A DNA stretch of 64,000 nucleotides from Pseudomonadota bacterium (GTDB lineage: Bacteria; Myxococcota_A; Polyangia; Polyangiales; Polyangiaceae). Below are positions 17,028 to 26,141 of this stretch, one piece after another (positions within the stretch are counted from its first letter, which is position 1; each line of letters starts with the position of its first letter). The stretch is taken from assembly GCA_023428245.1 (NCBI GenBank), contig JAEYYX010000105.1, positions 1 through 64,000 on the forward strand. Reading direction: 5' to 3'. A model generated the notes under the pieces. That model did not search any database. It was not told the DNA's origin and was given only the letters and a program-made list of their open reading frames with translations. The translations under genes and the position numbers were made by a program.

Positions 17028-18125
17028 TCAGGCGCCTTGTCGTGCCGGCTCGTAGGCGCGGAGGAAGTCGCAGAGCGCGAGCACGGAAGCGAGCGGCACC
17101 GCGTTGTAGATCGAGGCGCGGAGACCGCCCACGATGCGGTGCCCTTTGAGACCGACGAAACCGGCAGCCGTCGCTCGTTGAACGAGTTCAGCTTCGAGCT
17201 CAGCAGTCGCCATGTTCCAAACCACGTTCATCTTGGAGCGACTCTCCAGCTCCACCGAGAGACGATAGATGTCGCTGCGCTCCGTGAGTACTTTGTAGAG
17301 AGCACTCGACTTCTGCTCGGTTTGGTCGATAGCCCAAGCGAGTCCACCCGACTCCTCCACCCAAGCGAGCACGTTGCGCAGCATGTAGATGGCAAAGGTC
17401 GGCGCGGTATTGGCGAGGCTCTTATCAGCTGCTTGCGTGCGGTACTGGAGCGAAAATGGGATGTCTTTACGGCCGTTTTCGATTAGGTCTTTGCGGACGA
17501 TGACGACGGTGACTCCGCTCGGACCGAGATTCTTCTGAGCGCCAGCGTAGATGACGCCGAAGCGGCTCACGTCCGTCGGGCGCGACAGGATGTCGCTCGA
17601 CATGTCGCACACGAGCGGGACGCCGGCATCTTCGGGCCAGTCATGGAGCTGGGTGCCCATCACGGTGTTGTTGCTCGTGATGTGGAGGTAAGCCGCGTTC
17701 GGATCGACGGTCAGCTCCGAGGACTTGTGCACGCGGAGGAAGCGTCCATCGGGGAGCTCAGTCGTCGCGGCGATGCGCGCCTTTCCAAGGTGACTCGCTT
17801 CCTTGAAGGCTTTTTTTCCCCAGACGCCACCGATCACATAGTCGGCGCTCTGTCCATCAGCGCGCAGATTCATCGGCACTTGAGCGAACTGCTGGGTCGC
17901 GCCTCCGGTCAAAAAGAGGATCTCGTGCGTATCGGGCACGGACATGAGCCGGCGCAGCCGCTCGAGTGCTTCGTCATGGACCTTCTCGTACACCTTCCCG
18001 CGATGGGAGTGTTCCATGATGCTCATCCCGCTGCCCTCGAAGTCGAGGAGCTCGCGCTGCGCGCGCTCGAGTACAGGCAAAGGAAGGGCGGCGGGACCAG
18101 GATTGAAGTTGTGTACGCGGGCCAT
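17028..18125 (-). CDS. serC: Phosphoserine aminotransferase
   Basis: The 365-residue PLP enzyme converts 3-phosphohydroxypyruvate and glutamate to phosphoserine in serine synthesis, and the equivalent 4-phosphothreonine step in PLP synthesis. The opening NFNPGPAALP, the substrate-binding SHRGK (40-44), the PLP-phosphate region TGGATQQF (73-80) and the Schiff-base lysine K198 in YAGAQKNLGPSG are all intact. Length is normal. It lies 65 bases downstream of purD, and the SCP2-like and FHA genes follow on the same strand. The ATG at 18125 is the only sensible start. Confidence 0.96.
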   Translation of the reverse strand: MARVHNFNPGPAALPLPVLERAQRELLDFEGSGMSIMEHSHRGKVYEKVHDEALERLRRLMSVPDTHEILFLTGGATQQFAQVPMNLRADGQSADYVIGGVWGKKAFKEASHLGKARIAATTELPDGRFLRVHKSSELTVDPNAAYLHITSNNTVMGTQLHDWPEDAGVPLVCDMSSDILSRPTDVSRFGVIYAGAQKNLGPSGVTVVIVRKDLIENGRKDIPFSLQYRTQAADKSLANTAPTFAIYMLRNVLAWVEESGGLAWAIDQTEQKSSALYKVLTERSDIYRLSVELESRSKMNVVWNMATAELEAELVQRATAAGFVGLKGHRIVGGLRASIYNAVPLASVLALCDFLRAYEPARQGA

Positions 18126-18190
18126 GGATGAGTTTTTCCGGATGACGATCGATGGGGTCGAGCCGCTCGGGGCGATGTCTCTCGCTCGGC

Positions 18191-19486
18191 TCAGTTCTGA
18201 GAAAGAGCATGGGCGCCGATGTCCCGACGCATTTGTTTTCCTTCGAAGTGGATCTTATCTGCGGCGCGGTAGGCGCGCTCTCTCGCTTCCTCAAAATTCG
18301 CCCCCGAGCCAACGACTCCGAGGACCCGTCCGCCCGCGGTCACGAGCTGACCATCAACCACCCGAGTGCCAGAGTGGACGACCTGAACTCCGGGGATTTC
18401 GAGGGCGTCAGCGATACCCGTGATGGCGTCGCCGACCTTGGGGGATTCGGGGTAGCCTGGAGCTGCGAGGACCACACAAACGGCGCTCTGCCCCGAGGCC
18501 AGAAGCTCGTTTCCGACGAGCTCACCCTGCGCTGCCCGGAAGAGCGCGAGACCCAGGTCGCCGCGGGTCGCCTCCATGAGCACCTGCGTCTCGGGATCAC
18601 CGAAGCGCACGTTGAACTCGAGCACGAACGGCCTTCCGTCCGGGGACACCATAATGCCCGCAAAGAGAGTCCCCACAAATGGCACTCCGTCTTCAGCCAT
18701 GCCACGCACCACTCGCGCGATGACCTCCCGCTCGATCTCGGCGAGCAGCTCCGGACCGACGAGCGGCGCCGGAGCGTAAGTCCCCATGCCACCGGTATTC
18801 GGGCCGCGATCTCCTTCAAAGATGCGCTTGTGATCCTGCGCCACGGGCAGCGTGAGCGCCGTCTTGCCGTCGATGATCGCGTGCACGCTCGCCTCTTTGC
18901 CGAGCAGGCGTTCTTCGAGCACGAGAGCCTTCCCGGCGTCGCCAAAGGCTTCGCCCGTGAGCATGCGCCGGGCAGCATCGCGCGCCTCGTCCATTGTATC
19001 GGCGACGACCACCCCCTTGCCCGCGCAGAGGCCATCCGCCTTGACCACGGGAGGTTCCTTGAACTGAGCAAGAGCGCCGTCGAGCTCATCGGGGCTCCGG
19101 ACGATCACCGCGCGAGCGGTCAAGATACCATGCCGCTCACAAAACTCTTTCATGAACGCCTTCGAACCTTCGAGCTGGGCGGCCCTGCGACTCGGGCCAT
19201 AACAGGGGATGCCGAGCGCTCGCACCTCATCGGCGAGACCGCGCACGAGCGGCACCTCCGGTCCGACCACCACGAGGTCCACCTGCTCGGCGCGTGCGAC
19301 CGCGGCAGGCTCGCCTTCGGCGCGCCCGAGCTTCTTGTCCAAAAGCCCCGGGGGCAGCGCGGTCATCCCCTCACTGCCAGGGCAGAGGATGACTTCACGG
19401 ACCGACGGCGAGCGGAGGAGGCCGAGGGCGAGGGCGTGTTCGCGCCCTCCCGAGCCGACAACGAGGACCTTGAGGCCGCTGTTCAT
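18191..19486 (-). CDS. purD: Phosphoribosylamine-glycine ligase (GARS)
   Basis: The 431-residue ATP-grasp ligase makes glycinamide ribonucleotide in purine synthesis. The N-terminal VLVVGSGGREHAL nucleotide/substrate loop, GPEVPLVRGLAD, the ATP-grasp segment VVKADGLCAGKGV and the NTGGMG(T)Y motif are all present, as is EFNVRFGDPE near the C-terminal catalytic half. The frame is open 17 codons further upstream, but the ATG at 19486 aligns with the family start. The 185 bases upstream (to ddl) should contain its promoter, and serC follows after 65 bases. Confidence 0.96.
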   Translation of the reverse strand: MNSGLKVLVVGSGGREHALALGLLRSPSVREVILCPGSEGMTALPPGLLDKKLGRAEGEPAAVARAEQVDLVVVGPEVPLVRGLADEVRALGIPCYGPSRRAAQLEGSKAFMKEFCERHGILTARAVIVRSPDELDGALAQFKEPPVVKADGLCAGKGVVVADTMDEARDAARRMLTGEAFGDAGKALVLEERLLGKEASVHAIIDGKTALTLPVAQDHKRIFEGDRGPNTGGMGTYAPAPLVGPELLAEIEREVIARVVRGMAEDGVPFVGTLFAGIMVSPDGRPFVLEFNVRFGDPETQVLMEATRGDLGLALFRAAQGELVGNELLASGQSAVCVVLAAPGYPESPKVGDAITGIADALEIPGVQVVHSGTRVVDGQLVTAGGRVLGVVGSGANFEEARERAYRAADKIHFEGKQMRRDIGAHALSQN

Positions 19487-19671
19487 GGCGCTCCGTTTAA
19501 CAAAACCCGCGCCAAAGAGAACACGAGCGCGTCCCAAAAGACGCTGACTCCCCTCTCGCGCGCGACCGCGGAGCTGCGCTCTCGCACTTTCTCCGAGGTT
19601 TGTGGATCTAAAGCGCGACTGGAACTACCCCCTCCCCTTCTCTCAATGGGGAGCGAGGCACGCGCAACGCT

Positions 19672-20661
19672 TCAGCTCGGGAACGCAGGGATCTCACCGG
19701 GCCGGGCGGGCTTCCGGCTCGCCGCGGTGCGCACCAAGCCGTCGATGAGCTCCGGGAACGGGATCCCAAAGGCCTTCGCTGCTTCCGGAAACAGAGACAC
19801 CGGCGTCATCCCCGGCAGCATGTTCGTCTCAAGAACGATGAACTCGGAGCCGGAGAGCAGAAAGTCGCTGCGCGACAGGTCGCGGGCGCCGATCACCCGG
19901 TGCGCAGTCAGGGCTGCTTGTTGGAGTGCAGACAAGATCTCCGGGTCAAAGGGCGCAGGACACTCGTGACGGCTGCCGCCGCTCTTGTACTTCGACTCGA
20001 AGTCATACCAGCCGGACACCTGCTGGTGAATCAGAGTCGGGGGCAATGCCACGGGGACTCCGTCTCGCTCCAGCACACCACAGGTGAGCTCGTACCCCCG
20101 GAAGTAGGTCTCGAGAAGCGTCTCCTCTGAGACACGGCTCGAGAGCTCCACGGCTCGCTCTAGTTCTTCCTTCGAAAACCCCTGCAAGAGGCGCGAGGTC
20201 CCGACGGCGCTTCCGCCCGTATTCGGCTTCACGATCATCTCAGGCCCGAGCCGAGACAGCGCCTCGCCGTGAAAGCTCTCGAGATTCCGCCCCACCCGTT
20301 CGAGCTCAGAGCGAGTGAGGAGCCATTCCTCGGCCACCGGGAGTCCGGCGCCGCGATAGAGCTTCTTCGTGTGCGCTTTGTCCGCAGCCACAGCGCTCGC
20401 CAAGACCCTTGACCCCACGTAAGGCACGCCGAGAATCTCGAGCAGCCCCTGCAGGCAGCCATCTTCTCCTAGGGCGCCGTGGGCGATGGGGAAGACAACC
20501 TCAGGCGCAAAGAAAAGGAGCTTTCCCGCGACCGTCTCATCGAGCTCAAAGGCCTCTGCGACGTATCCGCGCTCTGCAAGTGCACCCATGATGGCGCGAG
20601 CCGAAACGCGGCTCACCTCCGCCTCTGCGGACGGGCCTCCCATGACGACGGCTACTTTCAT
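19672..20661 (-). CDS. ddl: D-alanine-D-alanine ligase
   Basis: The 329-residue ATP-grasp enzyme joins two D-alanines for peptidoglycan precursors. The opening KVAVVMGGPSAEAEVS, the lid FPIAHGALGEDGCLQG, the KPNTGGSAVG phosphate loop and the C-terminal LETNMLPGMTP metal/D-Ala motif are intact. The minus-strand frame stays open for 211 more codons upstream, but that part is antisense to the plus-strand His-rich gene and is not homologous to ligases, so the ATG at 20661 is the start. It is the first gene of the minus-strand run ddl-purD-serC. Confidence 0.95.
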   Translation of the reverse strand: MKVAVVMGGPSAEAEVSRVSARAIMGALAERGYVAEAFELDETVAGKLLFFAPEVVFPIAHGALGEDGCLQGLLEILGVPYVGSRVLASAVAADKAHTKKLYRGAGLPVAEEWLLTRSELERVGRNLESFHGEALSRLGPEMIVKPNTGGSAVGTSRLLQGFSKEELERAVELSSRVSEETLLETYFRGYELTCGVLERDGVPVALPPTLIHQQVSGWYDFESKYKSGGSRHECPAPFDPEILSALQQAALTAHRVIGARDLSRSDFLLSGSEFIVLETNMLPGMTPVSLFPEAAKAFGIPFPELIDGLVRTAASRKPARPGEIPAFPS

Positions 20662-20772
20662 GGCGGAGCGCCTTACCAGTGCGCTCAATAGGACGCATCT
20701 CACGCCCTCGAAGGCACGAAAAAACCGGGGGAAGGCCGGCTCGCGCAAGCAGCTTGACCAGAGCAGGCGCGC

Positions 20773-21288
20773 ATGGCCTGCTCGCGAGCGATGCGTCGAA
20801 CCCCTTGGTCGCTCGTGCTCGGCTTCGCCTCTTGGACAGCCCTCGCGCACGCTGAAACTCCCGAAAGCCCGCCCGCTCCCGACGCTTCGCCTGCGCCTTC
20901 CGAGAGCCCCAAGGCCCACGGACACGCTCATGGCCATCATGGCCATCAGGGCCACGGGCATGGCCACGGGCCGCGCCCGAGAGCTCGCGGCATAGACGAC
21001 GCGAGCCTGAAGAAAGCTCATGCCGCTCGGCAGCGAGCCAAGGCGGTCCCCGAGAAAGACCGCGCGCGCCTCTCCCCCCGCCTCGAGGAGCTCGCTGAGC
21101 TCTGGGAGCGAGTTCAAAAGGAGCTCGAACGCGCCCTCGCGCTCGAAAAAGCCGCTGACCAGAAGGAGCACGAAGTTGTCGAGCTCGAGGCCCGGATCGA
21201 ACGGGCTCGGCTCTTGACGGAGCAGACCGAGGCGCGACGCGCGCGCGCGCTCGCCCGCCTCAAAGAGCTCGAAGGGGCACAAAAATGA
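20773..21288 (+). CDS. Exported His-rich coiled-coil protein
   Basis: The protein has 171 residues. A basic start and hydrophobic segment (RRTPWSLVLGFASWTALAHA, 8-27) form a signal peptide, probably cut after AHA. A Pro/Ala/Ser-rich stretch (29-47) is followed by a histidine-glycine cluster (AHGHAHGHHGHQGHGHGHG, 48-66) with nine histidines, able to bind Zn, Ni, Cu or Co. Residues 95-170 form a long Glu/Arg/Leu coiled coil. I know no family name. The stop overlaps the start of the OmpA-like lipoprotein (ATGA), so the two are coupled. The His cluster matches the METTL9 target pattern (small residue-H-x-H). The start could also be the ATG at 20791. Confidence 0.8.
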   Translation: MACSRAMRRTPWSLVLGFASWTALAHAETPESPPAPDASPAPSESPKAHGHAHGHHGHQGHGHGHGPRPRARGIDDASLKKAHAARQRAKAVPEKDRARLSPRLEELAELWERVQKELERALALEKAADQKEHEVVELEARIERARLLTEQTEARRARALARLKELEGAQK

Positions 21289-22394
21289 AGTCATCTTCCT
21301 CTCTCCTCATCTCGCTCTTCGCCGTCGGGACGAGCGTTGCGTGCGGCCCTGCGCAGCAGACTCCTCGCAGCTTGACGGACGCCGATGCGGCAGGCCGGTC
21401 TCCGGCTTCCCTCGACGCGGCCTCCCTCGCGCCGCAGGCGAAGGCGGACGCCGATCGAAGGAAAAAAGAAGCCCACGATCTGTTCGAAGCCGGCAAGACG
21501 GAGGAAGCCGAAATCGTCGGAGAGCAAGCGCTCGCAGCCTACGAGCTCGCGGTGCTTCAGAGCCGGAGCGCTCGCGCCATCGCCCGTGCCGAGCGCGTCG
21601 AGCGGGAGCGCTCCCACAAGGAGGAGCAGCTCGCGGTGCTCGACGGGGCCCAGGCAACACTGCAAGGTGAAGTCGAAGCCCTCGAGCTCAAGGCGCGAGT
21701 ACTCCTCGACGCGGAACCCGTCGCCGACCTCAAGACCGTCGACAGCGAGAGGCTCCTGGTCCGGCGCAAGGCTGCCGCAAAGCTCACGAGCGAAGCTGAG
21801 AGCTTGTGCCTCGGGGCGCGGATCCTGGGAGCGCCGAGTGAGCGGGTCGCTCCGCTCGAAGAGCAGATCAAGAAGCTTCAGGGGGAACTCGACGTCAAGG
21901 GGCTGAGCCGTGACATGTTCCCGCGCGCGACCGAACTGCGCGCGGGCTGCTTGAAAGAGCTCACGACCCTGCGCCAGGAGAATTCGAAGTCAGCGCCCCA
22001 GGTCAGCGTCAGCGATCAGTTGCTCCGCGAGCTCACAGAGAACTCATTCACCGCACACCGCGACGATCGCGGTATCGTCGTCGAATTTCGCGACCCCGCA
22101 GAAGGGGCCACCCTCCGGGAGAAGACCCGCGCCGATCTCGCCCGCCTGGGCGCTCTGCTCGATGGCCATCCGGACGTCCGCACCGTCGTCGTAGCGCACA
22201 CAGGTGCGGCCGCAGACGCTAAGCACAGCATAGCCTGGCTGGACGCCGCCTCCACCGCCCTCCAGAGCGCAAACCGCGCAAGACCGGAGACCCGAAGCGC
22301 CCTCGGCGCTGAGCCGCGAGTGGATCCTCGAGCGCGGAGCGCCGCCACCGAGAACCGCCGACTCGAAGTCGTGCTGGTCACGGCACGCTTCTGA
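21285..22394 (+). CDS. Lipoprotein with coiled coil and OmpA-like C-terminal domain
   Basis: The 369-residue protein has a signal peptide and lipobox ending at C20 (TSVAC), then a low-complexity region, a long charged coiled coil (about 50-150, with a duplicated HDLFEAGKTEEAE-type helix) and a C-terminal domain (about 255-369) with the OmpA/Pal pattern: GIVVEFRD, a helix with ADLARLGALLDGHP, VVVAHTG, and the closing NRRLEVVLV. The key Asp/Arg pair of peptidoglycan binding is partly degenerate. The likely location is the outer membrane, tethered to the wall. It is translationally coupled to the His-rich coiled-coil gene, so the two probably form an envelope complex. Confidence 0.82.
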   Translation: MKSSSSLLISLFAVGTSVACGPAQQTPRSLTDADAAGRSPASLDAASLAPQAKADADRRKKEAHDLFEAGKTEEAEIVGEQALAAYELAVLQSRSARAIARAERVERERSHKEEQLAVLDGAQATLQGEVEALELKARVLLDAEPVADLKTVDSERLLVRRKAAAKLTSEAESLCLGARILGAPSERVAPLEEQIKKLQGELDVKGLSRDMFPRATELRAGCLKELTTLRQENSKSAPQVSVSDQLLRELTENSFTAHRDDRGIVVEFRDPAEGATLREKTRADLARLGALLDGHPDVRTVVVAHTGAAADAKHSIAWLDAASTALQSANRARPETRSALGAEPRVDPRARSAATENRRLEVVLVTARF

Positions 22395-22511
22395 GGGCGA
22401 CACGGATCGCTCGCCTCCGGGCGGAGCATCGCTTTCCCGCCGGCACACAGGCGGCATAGCCGGGCTGGCTCGAACGCATCGGGCCCGGAGCATTCCCCAG
22501 CGAGCGCCCAC

Positions 22512-22553
22512 AAGTGCGAGCGCCCAAGTGCGAGCGCCCAAGTGCGAGCGCTC
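22512..22553. repeat. Three 14-bp tandem repeats in a convergent intergenic region
   Basis: AAGTGCGAGCGCCC occurs at 22512-22525 and 22526-22539, and as AAGTGCGAGCGCTC at 22540-22553. The array lies between the OmpA-like lipoprotein and the end of purA. No coding frame is apparent. Confidence 0.9.
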
Positions 22554-22581
22554 GCGAGGACTCCTCGGTCGACGCAGCCGA

Positions 22582-23886
22582 TCAGGCGCGCTCGGCGTAA
22601 GGGCTCTTCAGGACAATCGTCGCGTCCCGGCTCGGACCCACGCTCACCAGGTACATCGGGACTCCCACCTCTTCGGCGATGAAGTCGACGTAGGTGCGGA
22701 CGGTCTCGGGGAGCTCGTCCAGGCTGCGCACGTTCTCAAGGTGCTCGGACCAGCCAGGGAACGACCTATAAACAGGCTCGACGAGCCCCGGCGTGGTGAG
22801 CAGATCGATCGGGAGGTCCGAGGTGCGGCCGTAGGGAGTGTCATAAGCGACACAAACCTGAATCGTATCGAGTCCCGTCAAGACGTCGAGCTTCGTCAGC
22901 GCCAGCCCGTCGATGCCGTTCACGCGGGCTGCGTAACGGAGTCCCGGCAAGTCGAGCCAGCCGGTTCGCCGCGGACGACGAGTCACCGAGCCGTACTCAT
23001 CTCCAACGCTCCTCAAATGCTCACCGATCGAGTCCTTCAGCTCCGTCGGGAACGGACCCTCACCGACGCGTGTCGTATAAGCTTTGACGATGCCAAGGAC
23101 GGTGTCGATGCGGTTCGGACCGATACCCGCGCCAATCGCGGCACCGCCAGAAACAGCCGAGCTCGAGGTGACATAGGGATAGGTCCCATGGTCGACGTCG
23201 AGCAGGGTGCCCTGCGCGCCCTCGAGCATCACACGCTTGCCTGCGCGGATCGCGTCGTCCGCAGCCTTGGACGCGTTCCCGAGCAGAGGGACCAGGCGTT
23301 CGGCGAACGGGCGAATCTGTTCGACGATTTCCCGAGCGCTGGGCGTCGTTCCTCCGAGAGCTTCCATGGTCGCCCGCCACTGGCCGAGCGTGCTCTCGAT
23401 CTTTGTCTCAAGCACAGCCAAATCCCGAAGATCACCGGCACGAATTCCCGTACGGCGAACCTTGTCCTCGTAACAGGGGCCGATGCCTTTCTTGGTCGTG
23501 CCAATGGCGCGATCGCGCGGCGCTGAGCTCTCACGCAGGGAGTCGATCTCGATGTGGTAGGGGAGGATGATGTGAGCGCGGTCGCTCAGCAGAAGGCGCT
23601 TCTCCACCTCGGTCTGACCGCGCCGGATCAGCTCATCGATCTCTCCGACCAAGACTGCAGGATCGACGACCATCCCCTGCCCGAGGATACAGCGGGTGCT
23701 GGGTCGCAAAATGCCGCTCGGCAGGAGCCGAACCACGAGCTTCTCGGAACCGACGACAAGCGTGTGGCCTGCGTTCGGACCACCAGCGTAGCGCACCACG
23801 AAATCGGCGTGCTCAGTGTAGATGTCGACGATCTTGCCTTTGCCTTCATCGCCCCACTGGGCACCAACCACAACGACTGCGGACAT
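22582..23886 (-). CDS. purA: Adenylosuccinate synthetase
   Basis: The 434-residue GTP-dependent ligase converts IMP and aspartate to adenylosuccinate, the first committed step to AMP. The P-loop-like QWGDEGKGK (10-18), GGPNAGHTL, the IMP-binding GTTKKGIGPCYEDK and the switch region EGAQGTLLDVDHGTYPYVTS are conserved, as is the C-terminal SVGPSRDATI (guanine-binding) segment. Length is typical. It lies 33 bases downstream of hisZ in the hisZ-purA arrangement common in many Proteobacteria and relatives. Confidence 0.97.
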   Translation of the reverse strand: MSAVVVVGAQWGDEGKGKIVDIYTEHADFVVRYAGGPNAGHTLVVGSEKLVVRLLPSGILRPSTRCILGQGMVVDPAVLVGEIDELIRRGQTEVEKRLLLSDRAHIILPYHIEIDSLRESSAPRDRAIGTTKKGIGPCYEDKVRRTGIRAGDLRDLAVLETKIESTLGQWRATMEALGGTTPSAREIVEQIRPFAERLVPLLGNASKAADDAIRAGKRVMLEGAQGTLLDVDHGTYPYVTSSSAVSGGAAIGAGIGPNRIDTVLGIVKAYTTRVGEGPFPTELKDSIGEHLRSVGDEYGSVTRRPRRTGWLDLPGLRYAARVNGIDGLALTKLDVLTGLDTIQVCVAYDTPYGRTSDLPIDLLTTPGLVEPVYRSFPGWSEHLENVRSLDELPETVRTYVDFIAEEVGVPMYLVSVGPSRDATIVLKSPYAERA

Positions 23887-23919
23887 GAATATTCTCCAAA
23901 CTCAACGGACAGCACGGTC

Positions 23920-25308
23920 TTAACCGTGGAGCGCACCAAACGCAGGATCCCCTGCTTGAGAGCGGGCCACGATAAATTGGGCGACCTGCTCGAAAGTTCC
24001 ACGGGCGACTTCGGCCTGTGTGTTCGTTCTATAGAGGACAAAGCTCCCGCCGCCCGACATTTCGGCGACGAACGAGTAATTGCCCAGGCGGGCGTACTCG
24101 AGCGCCTCGGCGCGCGAAGCTTCTCGAAAGAGCGGCGCCGCCGGAATGCCCCGGGCGCGGAGGCACGCGAGTCCTTTTTGGCCCTCGTCGTTCGTCGGCG
24201 CCTCGTCCGCGCCAAAGACGAGCACCCGCAGCCGTGGGGGCTTTTCTTTACGCCCGAGAGAAACCGCCCAAGCGAGATGGTCGATGTTCACTGCGGCACC
24301 CGCTGCCGCTCGGGGCACTCCGAAGCGGGCGTAGAGTTCGTCGTACCGCCCGCCCGAAGCCACGGCCTCACCCGGCCCTTCGGCGAGCACCTGGAACATC
24401 ATGCCCGTGTAATAAGGAACAGGGCGGGTCTCGCCGAGATCGAACACGACCTGGGGCCCCTCTTCCGCACGCGCGATCCGCTCGCCAAGCCTCGAGAGCT
24501 CCTCGACGAAGGGGAGCGCAGATGCAAAGCCAGGTAGGGCACGAGCTCGCTCGATCACCTCGGCCCCGCCTTGGAGTTCGGGGAGAGCCGCGAGCGTGCG
24601 CACCAAGTCGCGCTCGAGACCACCTCGCTCAGCGCGCGACGCCACCCGAGACTGATCCTTTCGGGCCAAGTCAGCAAGAAGGGCTGTCCGGAGGACACCC
24701 GGAACTCCCGAGAGAAGCCCATGGGCGATCCCGCCGTGGGCAAGGTCAACGATAAAATTCTCAAGGCCCGCGGCCCGAACGGCGCCGAGGGTCGCGGAGA
24801 TGACCTCGAGATCCGCTTCGAGCCCTTCGTCGCCCACGAGCTCGATGCCGCACTGGACGACCTCGATGTCGTGACGAGCGCGCTCGCGCCGGCGGCGCAA
24901 GACGTTGCCCAGATAGGAGAGGCGCAGCGGGCGCGGCGCGTCAGGCCAACGGCTCGCGATCAGTCGGGCGACCTGGGGAGTCATGTCCGGACGTAAAGCG
25001 ACGATGTGCCCCGTCTCGGGTTCCACGAAGCGGAGCAAGAGCTCGGGCCCCACGTGTCCGAGACCCCTCGAGATGACGTCGAGGTACTCGAAGGCAGGCA
25101 AGCCGACCTCTTCGTAGCCATAGAGCGCGAAGGTGCGCGAGACAGCCCGACCCAGAGCCCGCTCTTCAGAAATTTCCTCCTGGAGCGCATCCCGCATGCC
25201 AATGGGCAAACCCAGGCCCTCGGCTGTGGGGGAAAATGGCTCTTCTTCGACCTCGATCGCGGCGCGGCCTGCCTGCTCTTGGTCGCTTCTAGGGCGAGGC
25301 TTCGTCAA
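23920..25308 (-). CDS. hisZ: ATP phosphoribosyltransferase regulatory subunit (HisRS-like), extended C-terminus
   Basis: The 462-residue protein is a class II aminoacyl-tRNA synthetase paralogue: LPIGMRDALQEE (34-45), motif 2-like RPDMTPQVARL, a histidyl-synthetase-like YLGNVLRRRRER, and late DLGETRPVPYYTGMMFQ plus GGRYDELYARFG. HisZ pairs with the short form of HisG in histidine synthesis. Usual HisZ proteins have about 390-400 residues. Here a further domain of about 100 residues (PRLRVLVFGADEA onward) resembles the anticodon-binding domain that HisZ normally lacks. True HisRS motifs in the catalytic pocket are degraded, which favours HisZ. The start codon is TTG and uncertain. It is followed by purA after 33 bases. 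Confidence 0.85.
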   Translation of the reverse strand: MTKPRPRSDQEQAGRAAIEVEEEPFSPTAEGLGLPIGMRDALQEEISEERALGRAVSRTFALYGYEEVGLPAFEYLDVISRGLGHVGPELLLRFVEPETGHIVALRPDMTPQVARLIASRWPDAPRPLRLSYLGNVLRRRRERARHDIEVVQCGIELVGDEGLEADLEVISATLGAVRAAGLENFIVDLAHGGIAHGLLSGVPGVLRTALLADLARKDQSRVASRAERGGLERDLVRTLAALPELQGGAEVIERARALPGFASALPFVEELSRLGERIARAEEGPQVVFDLGETRPVPYYTGMMFQVLAEGPGEAVASGGRYDELYARFGVPRAAAGAAVNIDHLAWAVSLGRKEKPPRLRVLVFGADEAPTNDEGQKGLACLRARGIPAAPLFREASRAEALEYARLGNYSFVAEMSGGGSFVLYRTNTQAEVARGTFEQVAQFIVARSQAGDPAFGALHG

Positions 25309-25374
25309 AGCCGGCGGGGTTTATCAAGAACGGACCTGTGAGTCACCCGGATTCCGTTGTATTCGTTCCGGGCC

Positions 25375-26130
25375 ATGACCGCCCCGCACGATAGCCAAGA
25401 TTCGACCCTGGACCTCCGCGAACGCGGCGCTCCCCGCGACGGAACACCGCAATATCTCGACTCTCGGCTCTTCATGCAGCTCCTCGTGCTCGAGTTCCAG
25501 AGACCGGGTGAGATGACTTCCACCGCTATTGGATCGGCCGTCGCGGACCGGGGAATGCCGGTGGTCGTCTACGAAGACGTGAATCACCCCGCCTCCTTCG
25601 GCGTTCTGACCTTCTCCCCCGATCCTACCGACTTCGTCACGCGGGTGCGCCCAGCGCTGAACTCCCTCGGCTCCGCCAAGGAGAGCGCCCCTCGCTATCG
25701 CCCGAACCTCACGATGTTCGGACGCACCTACTCGACAGGCTACGAGCAGGATCTCGACTATTGGATGCTCCGGCGTCCGGCCGAGACGGTCATGAACGAC
25801 GCCTGGAATTTCGCGGTTTGGTATCCGCTGCGCCGAAGTGGCGCATTCGAGAAGCTGAGCGGGCAGGAAAAGGGCGCCGTCTTGCGAGAGCACGCTGAGA
25901 TCGGCAAGCGCTACGGCGCGGCAGACCTGGCCCACGACGTTCGGCTCGCGTGCCACGGTCTCGACGAGAACGATAACGAGTTTGTCATCGGCCTCATCGG
26001 ACGCGAACTGCACCCGCTGTCCCATGTGGTCCAGACGATGCGCGGCACGCGTCAAACCTCCGAATACATCTCGCAGATGGGCCCCTTCTTCGTCGGGCAC
26101 GCCGCCTTCCGCTCGCAGGGCAATCGCTAA
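25375..26130 (+). CDS. Chlorite-dismutase-family heme protein (HemQ-like)
   Basis: The 251-residue protein shows the C-terminal Cld-family pattern: YWMLRRPAETVMNDAWNF, then an EHAEIGKRYGA helix, GLDENDNEFVIGL, a histidine-bearing RELHPLSHVVQ and a conserved end with MGPFFVGH. In monoderms the HemQ/ChdC branch decarboxylates coproheme to heme b, while others are of unknown function, so the heme role is family-based. The N-terminus up to residue 35 is polar and variable. The ATG at 25375 is preferred over an upstream TTG. It is 11 bases upstream of the diacylglycerol-kinase-like gene and divergent from hisZ. Confidence 0.85.
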   Translation: MTAPHDSQDSTLDLRERGAPRDGTPQYLDSRLFMQLLVLEFQRPGEMTSTAIGSAVADRGMPVVVYEDVNHPASFGVLTFSPDPTDFVTRVRPALNSLGSAKESAPRYRPNLTMFGRTYSTGYEQDLDYWMLRRPAETVMNDAWNFAVWYPLRRSGAFEKLSGQEKGAVLREHAEIGKRYGAADLAHDVRLACHGLDENDNEFVIGLIGRELHPLSHVVQTMRGTRQTSEYISQMGPFFVGHAAFRSQGNR

Positions 26131-26141
26131 AGCTGTCGCCC

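Noticed and set aside
20662..21294. N-terminal extension of ddl by 211 codons
   Set aside because: The extension is antisense to the His-rich gene and has no ligase homology; the ATG at 20661 begins the conserved region.
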